The notes: generated from the letters alone by a model not told the origin. Numbered from the stretch's first letter, positions 17,861 to 27,850 are shown. The stretch: DNA of 64,000 nt from Campylobacter jejuni (GCA_014305285.1 JACRSG010000006.1:1-64000); one strand, 5' to 3'. Numbers and translations: made by a program.

Positions 17861-18670
17861 TTAAAAGAACTTGGATAAATCTAAGTAAAAATTTATAAGA
17901 TTTAGCTTATTAAGTAAGGAGTAGGTGGTTCCAAGTATCGATAAGGCATATACACAAAGTAAAATTTTTCTATGAGCTGAAATATGCATTTTTTCTATGA
18001 TTTTAATTCCTATAAAAACTCCAATCATGGAAGCTATACCTACTAGTATTCCCTTATGGATAACTTCAGAGTCTATAACTCCAGAATTTGAAAAAGATAT
18101 AATACCCGAGACTGAAGCAAAAATAACAAAAAACAAGGATAAAGAAACAACTTTTTTGCTATCATAGCCTAAAAAATAAGCTAAAATCGGAGCAATTAAA
18201 AGTCCACCACCAATTCCCAAAGAAATAGCAAAAATACCAGTAAAAGCTCCAGCAATAAATAAAATTACATTCTTTACCCAAATGCTTCTTTGATTTTGCA
18301 CAATGCTTTCTTTAATTCCAAAAGCATATTTAATAAAAAATATACAACTTACTGCCAAAAATACGCTAGTAAGAGCTACATCACTTAAGGCTTTTAAAAG
18401 CATTCCACTAAAGCTTGCTCCTATAAGTCCTCCAAAACCTATCATAATACCATCTTTAAGATTTAGATTTTTTTTCTTATAATTAATATAAGAGCCAAAA
18501 ACCGCTGCAAAAATCATTTGCAATACTGAAATTCCGATAGCATGGTGAGCACTTGCTCCAAGTGCAAACATAGAAGGAACGATAATCATACCTCCACCAA
18601 TGCCAAAAAGTCCAGAAGCAATACCTGAAATCATTCCTATAATTAGATAAGGTAAATTTGTGATTTCCAT
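17861..18670 (-). CDS. TauE/SafE-family sulfite/anion exporter-like membrane protein
   Basis: A 269-residue permease with seven to eight predicted membrane helices. It carries the two repeated TauE/SafE motifs, IIGMISGIASGLFGIGGGMIIVPSM at the N-terminus and GAFTGIFAISLGIGGGLLIAPIL after about residue 140, indicating internal duplication. Family members move sulfonate-related or other organic anions; the substrate here cannot be read from the sequence. It is separated from uvrA by 47 bases and from the trp region by a divergent intergenic stretch. Confidence 0.88.
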   Translation of the reverse strand: MEITNLPYLIIGMISGIASGLFGIGGGMIIVPSMFALGASAHHAIGISVLQMIFAAVFGSYINYKKKNLNLKDGIMIGFGGLIGASFSGMLLKALSDVALTSVFLAVSCIFFIKYAFGIKESIVQNQRSIWVKNVILFIAGAFTGIFAISLGIGGGLLIAPILAYFLGYDSKKVVSLSLFFVIFASVSGIISFSNSGVIDSEVIHKGILVGIASMIGVFIGIKIIEKMHISAHRKILLCVYALSILGTTYSLLNKLNLINFYLDLSKFF

Positions 18671-18943
18671 AGCTTTTCCTAAAAAATATTAAATATTTCA
18701 AATAAGGAATAATTTTATCTTATTAAGCTAAGTAGTATCTTAGTTTTTTATAAAAATAGAATATTTTTGGTAACTTTAAGCATTGTAAAAATGTTTCAAA
18801 ATATTTAAAATATAAAGATTTTATAATATTTTATTTTAAATTTAAAGCAAAATTTATATTTATTGATTAAAATTAATTTTAGACTTTAAAAATTTTTTAT
18901 AAAAGTCTTAATTTTTGAAATATTTTATTAAGAAAGGTAAAAG
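18671..18943. other. AT-rich divergent intergenic region upstream of trp genes
   Basis: This stretch separates the TauE/SafE gene from the short ORF at 18944 and must contain promoters for both directions. It is almost entirely A+T with several TATAAT-like strings. I could not single out one promoter and saw no Trp-repressor-type operator or strong hairpin. Confidence 0.5.
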
Positions 18944-19018
18944 ATGAGTGAAAATGATTTTTTTAGTAATTCTTTGATTTTAAAACTTACCTACACTCTT
19001 CGTTCTTGGCGTTTCTAA
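18944..19018 (+). CDS. 24-residue ORF, possible trp leader peptide
   Basis: After GAAAGGTAAAAG the frame reads MSENDFFSNSLILKLTYTLR, then SWRF and TAA. It ends 60 bases before trpE. Position and a Trp codon third from the end suggest a leader peptide controlling the trp operon. Against this, there is only one Trp codon, and I see no G+C-rich terminator/antiterminator hairpin between it and trpE. Control could instead act on translation or through nascent-peptide stalling. It is a plausible real ORF because of its Shine-Dalgarno-like AAAGG. Confidence 0.5.
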   Translation: MSENDFFSNSLILKLTYTLRSWRF

Positions 19019-19078
19019 AACTTCTTTTTATCCAAATTTTTTCTTTAATATTATTTTAATTTTTAAAAAAGGTTTATT

Positions 19079-20329
19079 ATGTTTGTTAAAAATGCAAATT
19101 TTTATTACAGACAAATCCTTGAAAAATTTGAAAATTCTTATTTTGCAGAGGATTTGACTAGAGTGATTATAGGGATTGATTGTGATTATTTAGATGCTAA
19201 TGAATTATCATTTAGTGAGTTTAAGGCAAAATATTATGAAGCCTTGAGTAAGAATAAAATTTGTGACTTTGCTGGATTTTTTGGAGTTTTTAGTGCGAAT
19301 TTTGTATCTTTGTTTGAAAAAATTCCACTTTCTTCTAAAAAAAATTATGATTTTCCTTTATTTTTATTTGTCAATGCTAAAGCTTATTTGATTTATGAGA
19401 AAAATAGCAAGATGTTTTTTAAATTTGGTGCTTCAAAATATTTTGAATATTTAAAAGATGATATTGAACCAATAAAAATGAAGCAAAAAAATGATTTTGA
19501 AATTTTAAACTCTTTAAAAGATGAAGAAAATGATTTTTTAAAAATGTGTGAAAAAGCTAAAGAATATCTTTTAAGTGGAGATATTTTTCAAGTGGTCTTA
19601 AGTAAGCAACTTTGTATCAAGCATCAAGTAAATGCTTTTGATTATTATGAGAGTTTAAGCACTTTAAATCCAAGTGCTTATATGTTTTATTTTCCAAGTA
19701 AATATGGCGTTGTTTTGGGTTCTTCTCCAGAGTTTTTATTAAAAGTTAAAAAAAGAGAGATTTATTTAGCTCCTATTGCAGGAACTAGAAATTTGGAAAA
19801 TAATTGTGATGTTTTAGCTTTAGAAAAAGATCTTTTAAGCGATGAAAAAGAACTTAGTGAACATAAGATGCTTGTAGATTTAGCAAGAAATGATGCTTCT
19901 AAATTTGGCACTCAATCAAGAGTTGAAAATCTTTTTTCTATTATTAAAAATAAATTTGTAATGCACATAGTTAGTGAAGTGTATGCCAATATGAAAGAAG
20001 ATGCGAGTATTTTCGATGTGATTGAAGCAGTTTTTCCAGCTGGAACTTTAAGTGGAGCTCCTAAAATAAGAGCTTTAGAGATCATTAGTGAGCTTGAAGA
20101 TTGCGACCGCGGAGTTTATGGTGGTGCAGTAGGATTTTTAAATTTTAATGAAGACGTAACTTTAGCAATTTTAATCCGTTCTGCTTTTTTTGCTCAAGAT
20201 AAAGCTTATTTGGCAAGTGGAGCGGGTGTTGTTTTACAAAGTGAGAGTCAAAAAGAATATGCAGAAATTTGTGCTAAACGTAAGGCGCTTTTGGTAGCTT
20301 TTGAAAATTTAAAAAAGGAAAATCAATGA
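19079..20329 (+). CDS. trpE: Anthranilate synthase component I TrpE
   Basis: Makes anthranilate from chorismate and ammonia or glutamine, the first committed step to tryptophan. The 416-residue protein is shorter than the roughly 500-residue enterobacterial form, mainly at the N-terminus. The chorismate-binding domain is clear: SGDIFQVVLSKQL, LGSSPEFLLKV, IAGTRNLENN, HKMLVDLARND and the signature FPAGTLSGAPKIRALEII. An AAAAAGG RBS precedes the ATG. Its stop overlaps trpGD by 4 bases. Confidence 0.95.
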   Translation: MFVKNANFYYRQILEKFENSYFAEDLTRVIIGIDCDYLDANELSFSEFKAKYYEALSKNKICDFAGFFGVFSANFVSLFEKIPLSSKKNYDFPLFLFVNAKAYLIYEKNSKMFFKFGASKYFEYLKDDIEPIKMKQKNDFEILNSLKDEENDFLKMCEKAKEYLLSGDIFQVVLSKQLCIKHQVNAFDYYESLSTLNPSAYMFYFPSKYGVVLGSSPEFLLKVKKREIYLAPIAGTRNLENNCDVLALEKDLLSDEKELSEHKMLVDLARNDASKFGTQSRVENLFSIIKNKFVMHIVSEVYANMKEDASIFDVIEAVFPAGTLSGAPKIRALEIISELEDCDRGVYGGAVGFLNFNEDVTLAILIRSAFFAQDKAYLASGAGVVLQSESQKEYAEICAKRKALLVAFENLKKENQ

Positions 20330-21927
20330 TACTTTTAATTGATAATTATGATTCTTTTGTCTTTAATGTCAAAAGCATGTTAGAGCAACTAAGCAATGAT
20401 GAGATTTTAGTAAGAAGAAATGACGAAATTTTACTGAGTGAAATTAAAAATTTAAATCCTACTCATATTATTTTAAGTCCTGGTCCAAAGCATCCAAGTC
20501 AAAGTGGGATTTGTCTTGAAATTTTTAAAGCGAGGCTTAATATTCCTGTTTTGGGTATTTGTTTAGGGCATCAAGCTCTAGCTTTAGCTTTTGATTCTTT
20601 AGTGATTAAGATGCAAGAGCCTATGCATGCAAAAAGTTCTTTGATAAAACAATGCAAGGAAAATGAATTATTTTCTAATTTACCCTTAAATTTTAGCGTA
20701 ATGCGTTATCATTCTTTAGAGGTTAAACAGCTTAGCGATGAGCTTGAAATTTTAGCTCTTGATGAAAAGGGTGTGATTATGGCTTTGGGGCATAAAAATT
20801 TACCTTATTATGGCGTACAATTTCATCCTGAAAGCTATTTTAGTGAATATGGCTTGCAACTTTTTTCTAATTTTTTAAAACAAGATATAAAAAAATTACA
20901 AAAACAAGAAAATCCTTTAAGTTTTTATTTGCAAAAAATGAGTGAAAATCATTTTTTACAAAGTGATGACTTTGAGCAAATTTGTAAGATTATTATGTCT
21001 AAAGATTATGAAATTTTGCAAGTAGCGGCTTTGTTGATTTTAATCACAGAAAAGTCCTTAAATGAAAAATCTTTAAGTGCTTTTGTAAGACAAATTTTAA
21101 GATATTCTCAAACTTTTAGCGATGAGAGTGAGATGATTGATATTTGTGGAACAGGTGGAGATGGTTTTAAAAGTATCAATGTTTCTACGACTAGTGCATT
21201 TATTTTGGGAGCTTTAGGAGTAAAAGTAGCCAAACACGGAAATCGTGCTATTTCAAGTTCTAGTGGAAGTACAGATGTGTTAGAAGTTTTAAATATAGCC
21301 ATTCCAAATACTTTAGAATCAGCTTTAAAACAACTAAACAATCAAGGGCTTAGTTTTTTGCATGCTCCATTTTTCCATCCTTTAGTAGGGGAGCTTAAAG
21401 AGATTAGATCAAGACTTGGAGTAAGAACGGTCTTTAATGTTTTAGGTCCTTTATTGCACCCTAATTTAAAGTTAAAGTATCAACTTATGGGAAATTATCA
21501 CGCACCTGTACATAGACTTTTGATAGAAGTTTTAAAAAATTTAGGACGCAAAAAAGCTTTAGTGGTAAGAGGAAATGATGGCATGGATGAGCTTAGTATT
21601 TGTGATGAAAGTAAAATTTATGAGCTTTGTGAAGGAGAAATTTTAGAATATTCTATCTGTCCTGAACAATTTGGTTTTAAAAGAGCTTTTCATAGTGAAA
21701 TTATAGGATCTAGTGCATATGAAAATGCTAAAGATTTAAAAGATATTTTAAGTGGTAAAATGCAAGGGGCAAAATTTGATTTGGTGATTTTAAATGCAAT
21801 GTTTGCACTTTATACAGCTAATAAAGCAAGTTCGCCTTTAGCGGCTAAAGATATGATTTTAGAAGCTATTTATTCGGGTAAAGTTATAGAGTATTTTAAG
21901 GAGTATCAAGCCTATGCTAAAGCTTAA
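20326..21927 (+). CDS. trpD: Fused anthranilate synthase component II / anthranilate phosphoribosyltransferase TrpGD
   Basis: Bifunctional 533-residue protein. Residues about 1-190 are a class I glutamine amidotransferase: [12 protein letters not shown], the nucleophile Cys in [11 protein letters not shown], and the His/Glu pair in GVQFHPES. Residues about 200-533 are anthranilate phosphoribosyltransferase with the PRPP-binding motif [39 protein letters not shown] and [19 protein letters not shown]. It supplies ammonia to TrpE and converts anthranilate to PR-anthranilate. It overlaps trpE by 4 and trpF by 14 bases. Confidence 0.96.
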   Translation: MILLIDNYDSFVFNVKSMLEQLSNDEILVRRNDEILLSEIKNLNPTHIILSPGPKHPSQSGICLEIFKARLNIPVLGICLGHQALALAFDSLVIKMQEPMHAKSSLIKQCKENELFSNLPLNFSVMRYHSLEVKQLSDELEILALDEKGVIMALGHKNLPYYGVQFHPESYFSEYGLQLFSNFLKQDIKKLQKQENPLSFYLQKMSENHFLQSDDFEQICKIIMSKDYEILQVAALLILITEKSLNEKSLSAFVRQILRYSQTFSDESEMIDICGTGGDGFKSINVSTTSAFILGALGVKVAKHGNRAISSSSGSTDVLEVLNIAIPNTLESALKQLNNQGLSFLHAPFFHPLVGELKEIRSRLGVRTVFNVLGPLLHPNLKLKYQLMGNYHAPVHRLLIEVLKNLGRKKALVVRGNDGMDELSICDESKIYELCEGEILEYSICPEQFGFKRAFHSEIIGSSAYENAKDLKDILSGKMQGAKFDLVILNAMFALYTANKASSPLAAKDMILEAIYSGKVIEYFKEYQAYAKA

Positions 21928-22513
21928 AATTTGTGGCATTAAAGATGAAAAAAATGCTAAAGATTTAGCCTTTTTAGATATTGATTTTTTTGGACTTATT
22001 TTTGCTAAAAGTCCAAGAAGGGTGAGTTTAGAGCAAGCAAGAAATTTAAGTACAATTTTCCATGAAAAAGACAAAAAAGTTGTCGGTGTTTTTGTAGATG
22101 AAAGTTTGGAACAAATTTTAAGATACATCAAAGAAGTTAAACTTGATGGAATACAAATTTATCGTATTATTACTAAAGAAGAGTTTGAAATTTTAAAGGT
22201 GCAAAATATTTTTGTTTGGCAGGTGGTTAGTGTAGAAAATAGTTTAGATTTAAAAAGTGAAATTTTTGCTGATTTAGCACTTTTTGATGCTAAGGGAATT
22301 TTAAAGGGTGGTAATGGAATAAGTTTTGATTGGACTTTATTAAGTTCTTATATTAAAGATTTTGCATTAGCTGGAGGTATAGGTTCGGATAATATTCATC
22401 AAGCCGTAAAAACAGGAGCTAAAATTTTGGATCTTAATTCAAAACTTGAAGATGAAAAAGGCTTAAAAGATATAAATAAAGTAAAACAAATTTTAAAGGA
22501 GTTGAAAAAATGA
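21914..22513 (+). CDS. trpF: Phosphoribosylanthranilate isomerase TrpF
   Basis: Isomerises PR-anthranilate to CdRP. The 199-residue TIM-barrel protein has the catalytic Cys in the N-terminal [11 protein letters not shown]. The [14 protein letters not shown] segment, VGVFVDE, and the phosphate-binding [13 protein letters not shown] are also characteristic. The second catalytic residue is probably the Asp of ILDLNSKLE, where most family members have DVSSGVE; this variation is worth noting. It overlaps its neighbours on both sides. Unlike in E. coli it is not fused to TrpC. Confidence 0.92.
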   Translation: MLKLKICGIKDEKNAKDLAFLDIDFFGLIFAKSPRRVSLEQARNLSTIFHEKDKKVVGVFVDESLEQILRYIKEVKLDGIQIYRIITKEEFEILKVQNIFVWQVVSVENSLDLKSEIFADLALFDAKGILKGGNGISFDWTLLSSYIKDFALAGGIGSDNIHQAVKTGAKILDLNSKLEDEKGLKDINKVKQILKELKK

Positions 22514-23688
22514 AAAAAGCGTATTATGGGGATTTTGGCGGGCAGTTTTTGCCTGAAAGTGCAATGTTTGCTTTAAATGAGCTAGAAAGTGCTTTTTTGA
22601 AATTTTCTAAAGATAAACTCTTTAAAAAAGAATTAAGTGAGCTCTTAAAAACTTATGTAGGGCGTCCTACTCCGCTTTATTTTGCTAGAAATTTAAGTAA
22701 AAAATATCAACATGAAATTTATTTAAAACGTGAGGATTTAAATCATACTGGAGCACATAAAATTAATAACTCCATCGCTCAAGCCCTTTTAGCAAAAAAA
22801 ATGGGAAAGAAAAAAATCATAGCAGAAACAGGAGCAGGTCAACACGGACTTGCAACAGCGACTGCAGCAGCACTTTTAGGACTTGAATGTGAAATTTACA
22901 TGGGGGCAACTGATGTGCAAAGACAGGCTTTAAATGTCTATAAAATGGAACTTTTGGGTGCTAAAATTCATGCGGTACAAAGTGGGCTTAAAACTTTAAA
23001 AGAAGCCACTACTGCGGCTATTCAAGCTTGGGTTGGGGATATTAAAAATATTTTTTATGTGGTTGGAAGTGCGGTAGGTCCTTATCCTTATCCTAAAATG
23101 GTAACACATTTTCAAAGCATTATAGGAAAAGAATGCAAAATGCAACTTCAAAAACTCAATAAAAAAGTAGATTATATTATCGCAGCTGTTGGGGGTGGAA
23201 GTAATGCAGCAGGAATATTTTATGATTTTATCAAGGATGAAAATATTAAACTTATAGGTATTGAAGCAGGGGGACTTGGTATTGATACACCTTATCATGC
23301 GGCGACTTTAAATAAGGGTAAAACAGGTGTTATTCACGGTATGAAAACTAAGGTTTTACAAGATGATTTAGGCAATATCTTGCCTGTGCATAGTGTTTCT
23401 GCTGGACTTGATTATCCAGGAATTGGGCCTTTGCATGCTTTTTTATTTGAAAGTAAAAGAGCACAATATCATGCTATAAGTGATGAAGAATGTATGCAAG
23501 CTTTAAAGTTACTTTGTAAAGAAGAAGGTATTATTGCAGCGATTGAAAGTTCGCATGCTTTAGCATTTTTAGAAAAACTTTGTCCAACTTTAAAAAAGAA
23601 AAGCGTGATAGTAATAAATCTTTCAGGTAGGGGAGATAAAGATATGCAAACGATTAGACAATATAAAAAGGGAGTGGTTTATGGTTGA
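22510..23688 (+). CDS. trpB: Tryptophan synthase beta subunit TrpB
   Basis: PLP enzyme joining indole and serine to make tryptophan. The 392-residue protein starts [12 protein letters not shown], with the Schiff-base Lys in [11 protein letters not shown]. The catalytic Glu is in [19 protein letters not shown] and the phosphate-binding glycine loop is VGGGSNAAG. The C-terminal [10 protein letters not shown] is typical of class TrpB1. The start overlaps trpF by 4 bases and the end overlaps trpA by 8, consistent with balanced synthesis of the alpha2-beta2 complex. Confidence 0.97.
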   Translation: MKKAYYGDFGGQFLPESAMFALNELESAFLKFSKDKLFKKELSELLKTYVGRPTPLYFARNLSKKYQHEIYLKREDLNHTGAHKINNSIAQALLAKKMGKKKIIAETGAGQHGLATATAAALLGLECEIYMGATDVQRQALNVYKMELLGAKIHAVQSGLKTLKEATTAAIQAWVGDIKNIFYVVGSAVGPYPYPKMVTHFQSIIGKECKMQLQKLNKKVDYIIAAVGGGSNAAGIFYDFIKDENIKLIGIEAGGLGIDTPYHAATLNKGKTGVIHGMKTKVLQDDLGNILPVHSVSAGLDYPGIGPLHAFLFESKRAQYHAISDEECMQALKLLCKEEGIIAAIESSHALAFLEKLCPTLKKKSVIVINLSGRGDKDMQTIRQYKKGVVYG

Positions 23689-24430
23689 TTTTAGAAAATT
23701 TTATAAAGAAAATGCAAATGTTGCTTATATGGTCTTAGGTTATCCAAATCTTCAAACAAGTGAGGATTTTTTGCAAAGATTAGATCAAAGTCCTATTGAC
23801 ATTTTAGAGCTTGGCGTTGCTTATAGTGATCCTATTACAGATGGTGAGATTATTACAGATGCGGCAAAAATAGCTCTTGATCAAGGTGTAGATATTCATA
23901 GTGTTTTTGAGCTTTTAGCTAGGATAAAAACTAAGAAAGCTTTAGTTTTTATGGTATATTATAATCTAATTTTTTCTTATGGTTTGGAAAAATTTGTGAA
24001 AAAAGCAAAATCTTTAGGGATTTGTGCTTTGATTGTACCTGAATTAAGTTTTGAAGAAAGTGATGATTTAATTAAAGAGTGTGAAAAATACAATATAGCT
24101 TTAATCACTCTTGTAAGTGTTACAACCCCTAAAGAAAGGGTTAAAAAGCTAGTAAAACATGCTAAGGGCTTTATTTATTTATTAGCTAGTATAGGTATTA
24201 CGGGTACAAAAAGTGTCGAAGAAACAATCTTGCAAGATAAAGTAAAACAAATCAGATCTTTTACAAATTTGCCTATTTTTGTAGGTTTTGGTATTCAAAA
24301 TAATCAAGATGTAAAAAGAATGAGAAAAGTTGCTGATGGAGTGATTGTAGGAACTAGTATAGTAAAATGTTTTAAACAAGAAAAAATAGATATAATAATG
24401 AAAGACATTGAAGAAATTTTCAAAAAATAA
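23681..24430 (+). CDS. trpA: Tryptophan synthase alpha subunit TrpA
   Basis: Cleaves indole-3-glycerol phosphate and channels indole to TrpB. The 249-residue TIM barrel has the catalytic Glu in [14 protein letters not shown], with the second catalytic Asp in the same segment. The phosphate-binding region is [12 protein letters not shown] followed by [12 protein letters not shown]. It is the last gene of the operon. No trpC is present here; the IGPS step must be encoded elsewhere, as I recall for C. jejuni. Confidence 0.95.
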   Translation: MVDFRKFYKENANVAYMVLGYPNLQTSEDFLQRLDQSPIDILELGVAYSDPITDGEIITDAAKIALDQGVDIHSVFELLARIKTKKALVFMVYYNLIFSYGLEKFVKKAKSLGICALIVPELSFEESDDLIKECEKYNIALITLVSVTTPKERVKKLVKHAKGFIYLLASIGITGTKSVEETILQDKVKQIRSFTNLPIFVGFGIQNNQDVKRMRKVADGVIVGTSIVKCFKQEKIDIIMKDIEEIFKK

Positions 24431-24500
24431 AATTTTAAAACATATTTTTATTTTATATTTACTATAATTTTAAATTAAGTTTTTTATAAAGGTGGTAGCT

Positions 24501-24923
24501 ATGTTAAAGATTCTTGAGTATTCCATCACTCATTTTTGCGAGCATATCTTAAGACTTCGCATTGAAGCAGCTCAAGATATAAGCGGTGAACTTTATGGAG
24601 CGAGTATTTCTATCATGGGGAAAAGCGAAGGAGAGTGTAATTTTTATTTATTTTTTCCAAAAGAATTTTTAAAAAAAATTGTAGAAATTTTAATTAATGA
24701 TGAAAAATTTAAAGAAGATGACTGGTGCGATTTAACTAAAGAATGTGCTAATCAAATTATAGGTTATGCTAAAAATTTATTAAATGATGCTAGGAGTGAT
24801 GACGAGTATAAACTTGGAATTCCGGAATATTTAGGAAAAGTTGATTTTTCTGAAATAGTTCTAGATGAAGCTTTAACTTATAAATTTGAAAATTGTTATT
24901 TTAGAATAGGATATTGTAAATAA
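24501..24923 (+). CDS. CheX/CheC-like domain protein upstream of FliN
   Basis: A 140-residue soluble protein. Residues about 81-88 are ECANQIIG, matching the ExxNxxxG motif of the CheC/CheX/FliY phosphatase fold, which dephosphorylates CheY-P. Only one copy is obvious, as in CheX. The frame begins at a GTG at 24492, but AAAGG at 24488-24492 is correctly spaced for the ATG at 24501. Its stop overlaps the fliN start (TAATG), suggesting a role at the flagellar switch or in chemotaxis, reminiscent of a split FliY. Activity is inferred, not shown. Confidence 0.65.
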   Translation: MLKILEYSITHFCEHILRLRIEAAQDISGELYGASISIMGKSEGECNFYLFFPKEFLKKIVEILINDEKFKEDDWCDLTKECANQIIGYAKNLLNDARSDDEYKLGIPEYLGKVDFSEIVLDEALTYKFENCYFRIGYCK

Positions 24924-25231
24924 TGAGCGATGATATAGAGTTTAACATTCATCATGGACTTTTACAATCTTATGAAGATATCTTAGATATTACAGTAGAT
25001 TTTGTAAGTGAGCTTGGAACTACAAATATGAGTGTAGCAGAGCTTTTAAAACTTGAAGTAGGCTCGGTTATTGATCTTGAAAAGCCTGCTGGAGAAAGCG
25101 TTGAGCTTTATATCAATAAAAGAATTTTTGGAAAAGGTGAGGTTATGGTTTATGAAAAAAATCTCGCTATAAGGATTAATGAAATTTTAGATTCTAAGAC
25201 TGTGCTTCAATACTTTAAAAAAGAAATTTAA
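24923..25231 (+). CDS. fliN: Flagellar motor switch protein FliN
   Basis: C-ring protein of 102 residues made almost entirely of the SpoA (surface presentation of antigens) domain. Motifs include VDFVSELGTTNMSVAELLKLEVGSVIDLEKPAGE and VNKRIFGKGEVMV-like sequence (here INKRIFGKGEVMVYEKNLAIRI), ending in the hydrophobic patch. It forms part of the torque-generating and export-docking ring. It overlaps the upstream CheX-like gene by one base and directly abuts the FliO-like gene. Confidence 0.93.
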   Translation: MSDDIEFNIHHGLLQSYEDILDITVDFVSELGTTNMSVAELLKLEVGSVIDLEKPAGESVELYINKRIFGKGEVMVYEKNLAIRINEILDSKTVLQYFKKEI

Positions 25232-26035
25232 ATGAGATTGCTAGTATTATTTTTTTTAATTTTACCTTTATATAGCGTTGATCTGATTAGCTATAACATC
25301 TACGATAGAAATGATCGAGTAGATTTAATGCTTTCTTTTGATAACGCTTATAATGGCAAGATTTCTCAAAAAAAAGAAAAAAATTTAACTCTTTTAACTT
25401 TTAGTGATTTAACGTATTCTAAAGATGAATTAAAAAAACTTAACTCTCAACTTGTGGATAAAATTAGCATTAGTTCTAAAAATAATAATACTTATATTAT
25501 GCTGCAAAACAAACAAAATATTAATTTAGAACTTAGTTCTATTAATGATAAATTTGGAGTAAGAATAAGAGCCATAGAGCAAGGGAAAGCAAATATCGAA
25601 TCCGTAGTATCACCTACGACCACTGTAAATAATTCTCAAGAATTAATGCCTAAACCAAAAAGTACAAGTTTAGAAGGGTATGATTATACAAATTATATCT
25701 TAGTAATGCTGATTTTAGTTATTTTGTTAATAGTGCTTTGGTGGTTTAAAAAGACTATGATTTATAAAAATAACAATGTTTGTAGAGATTTTACTATGAT
25801 CTTCCAAAGATTTTTAGATAAAAATAACCAACTTGTAGTTTTTGATCACGCCAACAAACGTTATACAATGATAATAGGTAATTCTAATGTACTTTTAGAA
25901 AGTGTTGAAATTCCAGAAGAACAAACAATAAAACATACAGAAAAAACAGAAAAAAATTTTGATTCTTTTTTTGAAGAGAATAAAAAAAGAATTCAAAATC
26001 TTATAGAACAGCGTCAAAAAGGTAAAAAATCTTAA
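25232..26035 (+). CDS. fliO: Probable flagellar biosynthesis protein FliO
   Basis: A 267-residue membrane protein with a signal peptide (MRLLVLFFLILPLYSVDLIS), a periplasmic region to about residue 145, one transmembrane helix (YILVMLILVILLIVLWWF, about 153-171), and a cytoplasmic domain with NNQLVVFDHANKRYTMIIGN, then NVLLESVEI, which resembles the C-terminal FliO domain. The long periplasmic part is typical of epsilonproteobacterial FliO. Position directly after fliN supports the call. FliO stabilises the FliP export gate. Assigned by topology, context and recalled homology. Confidence 0.7.
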   Translation: MRLLVLFFLILPLYSVDLISYNIYDRNDRVDLMLSFDNAYNGKISQKKEKNLTLLTFSDLTYSKDELKKLNSQLVDKISISSKNNNTYIMLQNKQNINLELSSINDKFGVRIRAIEQGKANIESVVSPTTTVNNSQELMPKPKSTSLEGYDYTNYILVMLILVILLIVLWWFKKTMIYKNNNVCRDFTMIFQRFLDKNNQLVVFDHANKRYTMIIGNSNVLLESVEIPEEQTIKHTEKTEKNFDSFFEENKKRIQNLIEQRQKGKKS

Positions 26036-27492
26036 ATTTTTTGATTGATTGCTAATGCTATGGTAGCTGGTTTTGCAATTTTTTTGAGCTCATCTTTGGG
26101 TAAATTGAGAATTTTGTTTTCTTGATACATGTAAAGAGTATTGTTTGCATAAGCAAAATCAATCTTATCCTCATTTGTACTTAGAGTTTTAGCTAGGCAT
26201 AAAATAAAATTAAGCCATGAAATAGTATGAATATTAGGTAAAAGTTGTTTATAGGGTTCAAGATTATAAGGATTAACTTTTTTTCCATTAAGCTTAATAA
26301 TGCTAGCAATTAAAGCTTTTTCTTTGTGTGAAAATCCATAGTTTAATCCACCTAGCACAAAATGAGCAGAGTGTTCATTAGCAAAATAGAAATTTAAATA
26401 TTCTCCGATATGACATAGTTTAGCAGCATTTATTAAAGTATGCTTATAATTATCGTTAAGTTTATGGAGATTTTTAAGGGTTGTAAAAATTTGCAGAGCA
26501 AAATGCGGAGTTTGGTTTTTTTGTTTTGATTGTAAAAATTTATCCTGTAAACATTTTAAACTAGGATTGAAATTTGACGGAAATGTGATTTTAGGACGAA
26601 GCAAATCTTGCAAATAAACTCCTTCTCTGATTCCAACTCCACTCGTGATAACTTGTTTGGCTTTTATTTTTTCTGCAATCTTTAAAAAAATAAATACACC
26701 TTCTTTAATGGTATCAAAACGATCTTTTTTTATGCCAAAATTGATTAAAGAGTTTAAGTTTGAATTAAAAATTTTTAAAATATGTTCTTTTTCTTCATCT
26801 AACATATAGCGAAAATCATGTAAATTTTTTAGCGGATAGGAATTTTTTTGCATGATGGAATTCGATATTGCTCTTAAACTTCCGCCTATTGCGATAAGGT
26901 TTTGATTGCAAAATTCTTTAGGAATTTGTTCTAAAATTGGTTTTATAAATTCTTCTAAAGAATCCATTTTTCCAGTATCGTAGAATAATTCTTTTAGCCT
27001 AACAGTCCCAATATCAAGAGATATGCAAGAAATAATTTTATTATTTTTTATTAAACATAATTCACTAGAACCACCACCTATATCCAAAGTGGTTCCATCT
27101 TTGAAAGGGCTTAATAAATTTAAAGCCGCAAGACCGCCTAAATAACTTTCGCTTTTTCCATCTATACAGCGTATATTTAAAGACAGATTATCTTTGATTC
27201 TTTTAATGAAAATCTTTGAATTTGGAGCATCTCTTAAGGCTGATGTGCCTACAATAAATATTTTTTTGCACTTATGCTTTAAAGCACATTGTTTAAAAAA
27301 AGCTAAGGCATTTTCGGCTCTTTGCATGGCTTCTTCTTGGATAACTTTACCATTATTATAAGCATTTTCTCCAAGTCTTACTTTGCGTTTGTATTCACAA
27401 GTTGTATAAAAACCATATCTAGAAGTTTTTTCAAAAATCACCATTCTAATGGAATTGGAGCCAAGATCAACAACGGCTGTTTTTTTTGCCAT
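26032..27492 (-). CDS. ppx: Exopolyphosphatase/guanosine pentaphosphate phosphohydrolase family (Ppx/GppA)
   Basis: Hydrolyses polyphosphate or pppGpp. The 486-residue protein belongs to the actin-like ATPase fold: phosphate 1 loop VVDLGSNSIRMVIF, phosphate 2 loop TLDIGGGSSELCLI, and the catalytic Glu region in the first 150 residues. The C-terminal HD-like region contains AKLCHIGEYLNFYFANEHSAHF. Whether it prefers polyphosphate or pppGpp cannot be told from sequence. It overlaps the fdxB stop and converges on fliO with a 4-base overlap. Confidence 0.88.
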   Translation of the reverse strand: MAKKTAVVDLGSNSIRMVIFEKTSRYGFYTTCEYKRKVRLGENAYNNGKVIQEEAMQRAENALAFFKQCALKHKCKKIFIVGTSALRDAPNSKIFIKRIKDNLSLNIRCIDGKSESYLGGLAALNLLSPFKDGTTLDIGGGSSELCLIKNNKIISCISLDIGTVRLKELFYDTGKMDSLEEFIKPILEQIPKEFCNQNLIAIGGSLRAISNSIMQKNSYPLKNLHDFRYMLDEEKEHILKIFNSNLNSLINFGIKKDRFDTIKEGVFIFLKIAEKIKAKQVITSGVGIREGVYLQDLLRPKITFPSNFNPSLKCLQDKFLQSKQKNQTPHFALQIFTTLKNLHKLNDNYKHTLINAAKLCHIGEYLNFYFANEHSAHFVLGGLNYGFSHKEKALIASIIKLNGKKVNPYNLEPYKQLLPNIHTISWLNFILCLAKTLSTNEDKIDFAYANNTLYMYQENKILNLPKDELKKIAKPATIALAINQKI

Positions 27493-27740
27493 TAAAATTC
27501 TCTATTTCTATGTTTGAGTTTTAATTCTTCTATAGTTTCTACATTATCAGGATCAGGAATGATACATTCATATGGGCAAGCAACAATACAGGCAGGCTCT
27601 GAAAAATCATTAACACACTCTGAACAAAGATCAGGGTCTATTACATAAATTGGACTATTTTCATAAATAGCTTCATCAGGACATTCTTCTCTGCAAGCAT
27701 CACAACATACGCAGTCTTTTGTAATTAAAAGAGACATCAT
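27492..27740 (-). CDS. fdxB: 4Fe-4S ferredoxin, YfhL-like
   Basis: An 82-residue electron carrier with two [4Fe-4S] motifs: CVCCDACREECP near the N-terminus and CSECVNDFSEPACIVACP, the second with an 8-residue gap between cysteines. It is a diverged paralogue of FdxA (6958-7242). It shares its last base with ppx, so the two are probably co-transcribed. The electron partner is unknown. Confidence 0.9.
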   Translation of the reverse strand: MMSLLITKDCVCCDACREECPDEAIYENSPIYVIDPDLCSECVNDFSEPACIVACPYECIIPDPDNVETIEELKLKHRNREF

Positions 27741-27826
27741 AGCCTTTCAAAAATTTAAAAAAATAATTTTAGTTTATACAATAACCAAACTTAAATAAAA
27801 TATAAAAATAGAAATAAAGATAAATT

Positions 27827-27847
27827 TTTTGCACCAAAGGTGCAAAA
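27827..27847. terminator. Hairpin downstream of cosR (weak terminator candidate)
   Basis: TTTTGCACC and GGTGCAAAA form a 9-bp stem with a 3-base loop, 3 bases past the cosR stop. Read on the minus strand it is followed by A residues and then TTTATC, so the U-tract is poor. Confidence 0.5.
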
Positions 27848-27850
27848 TTG

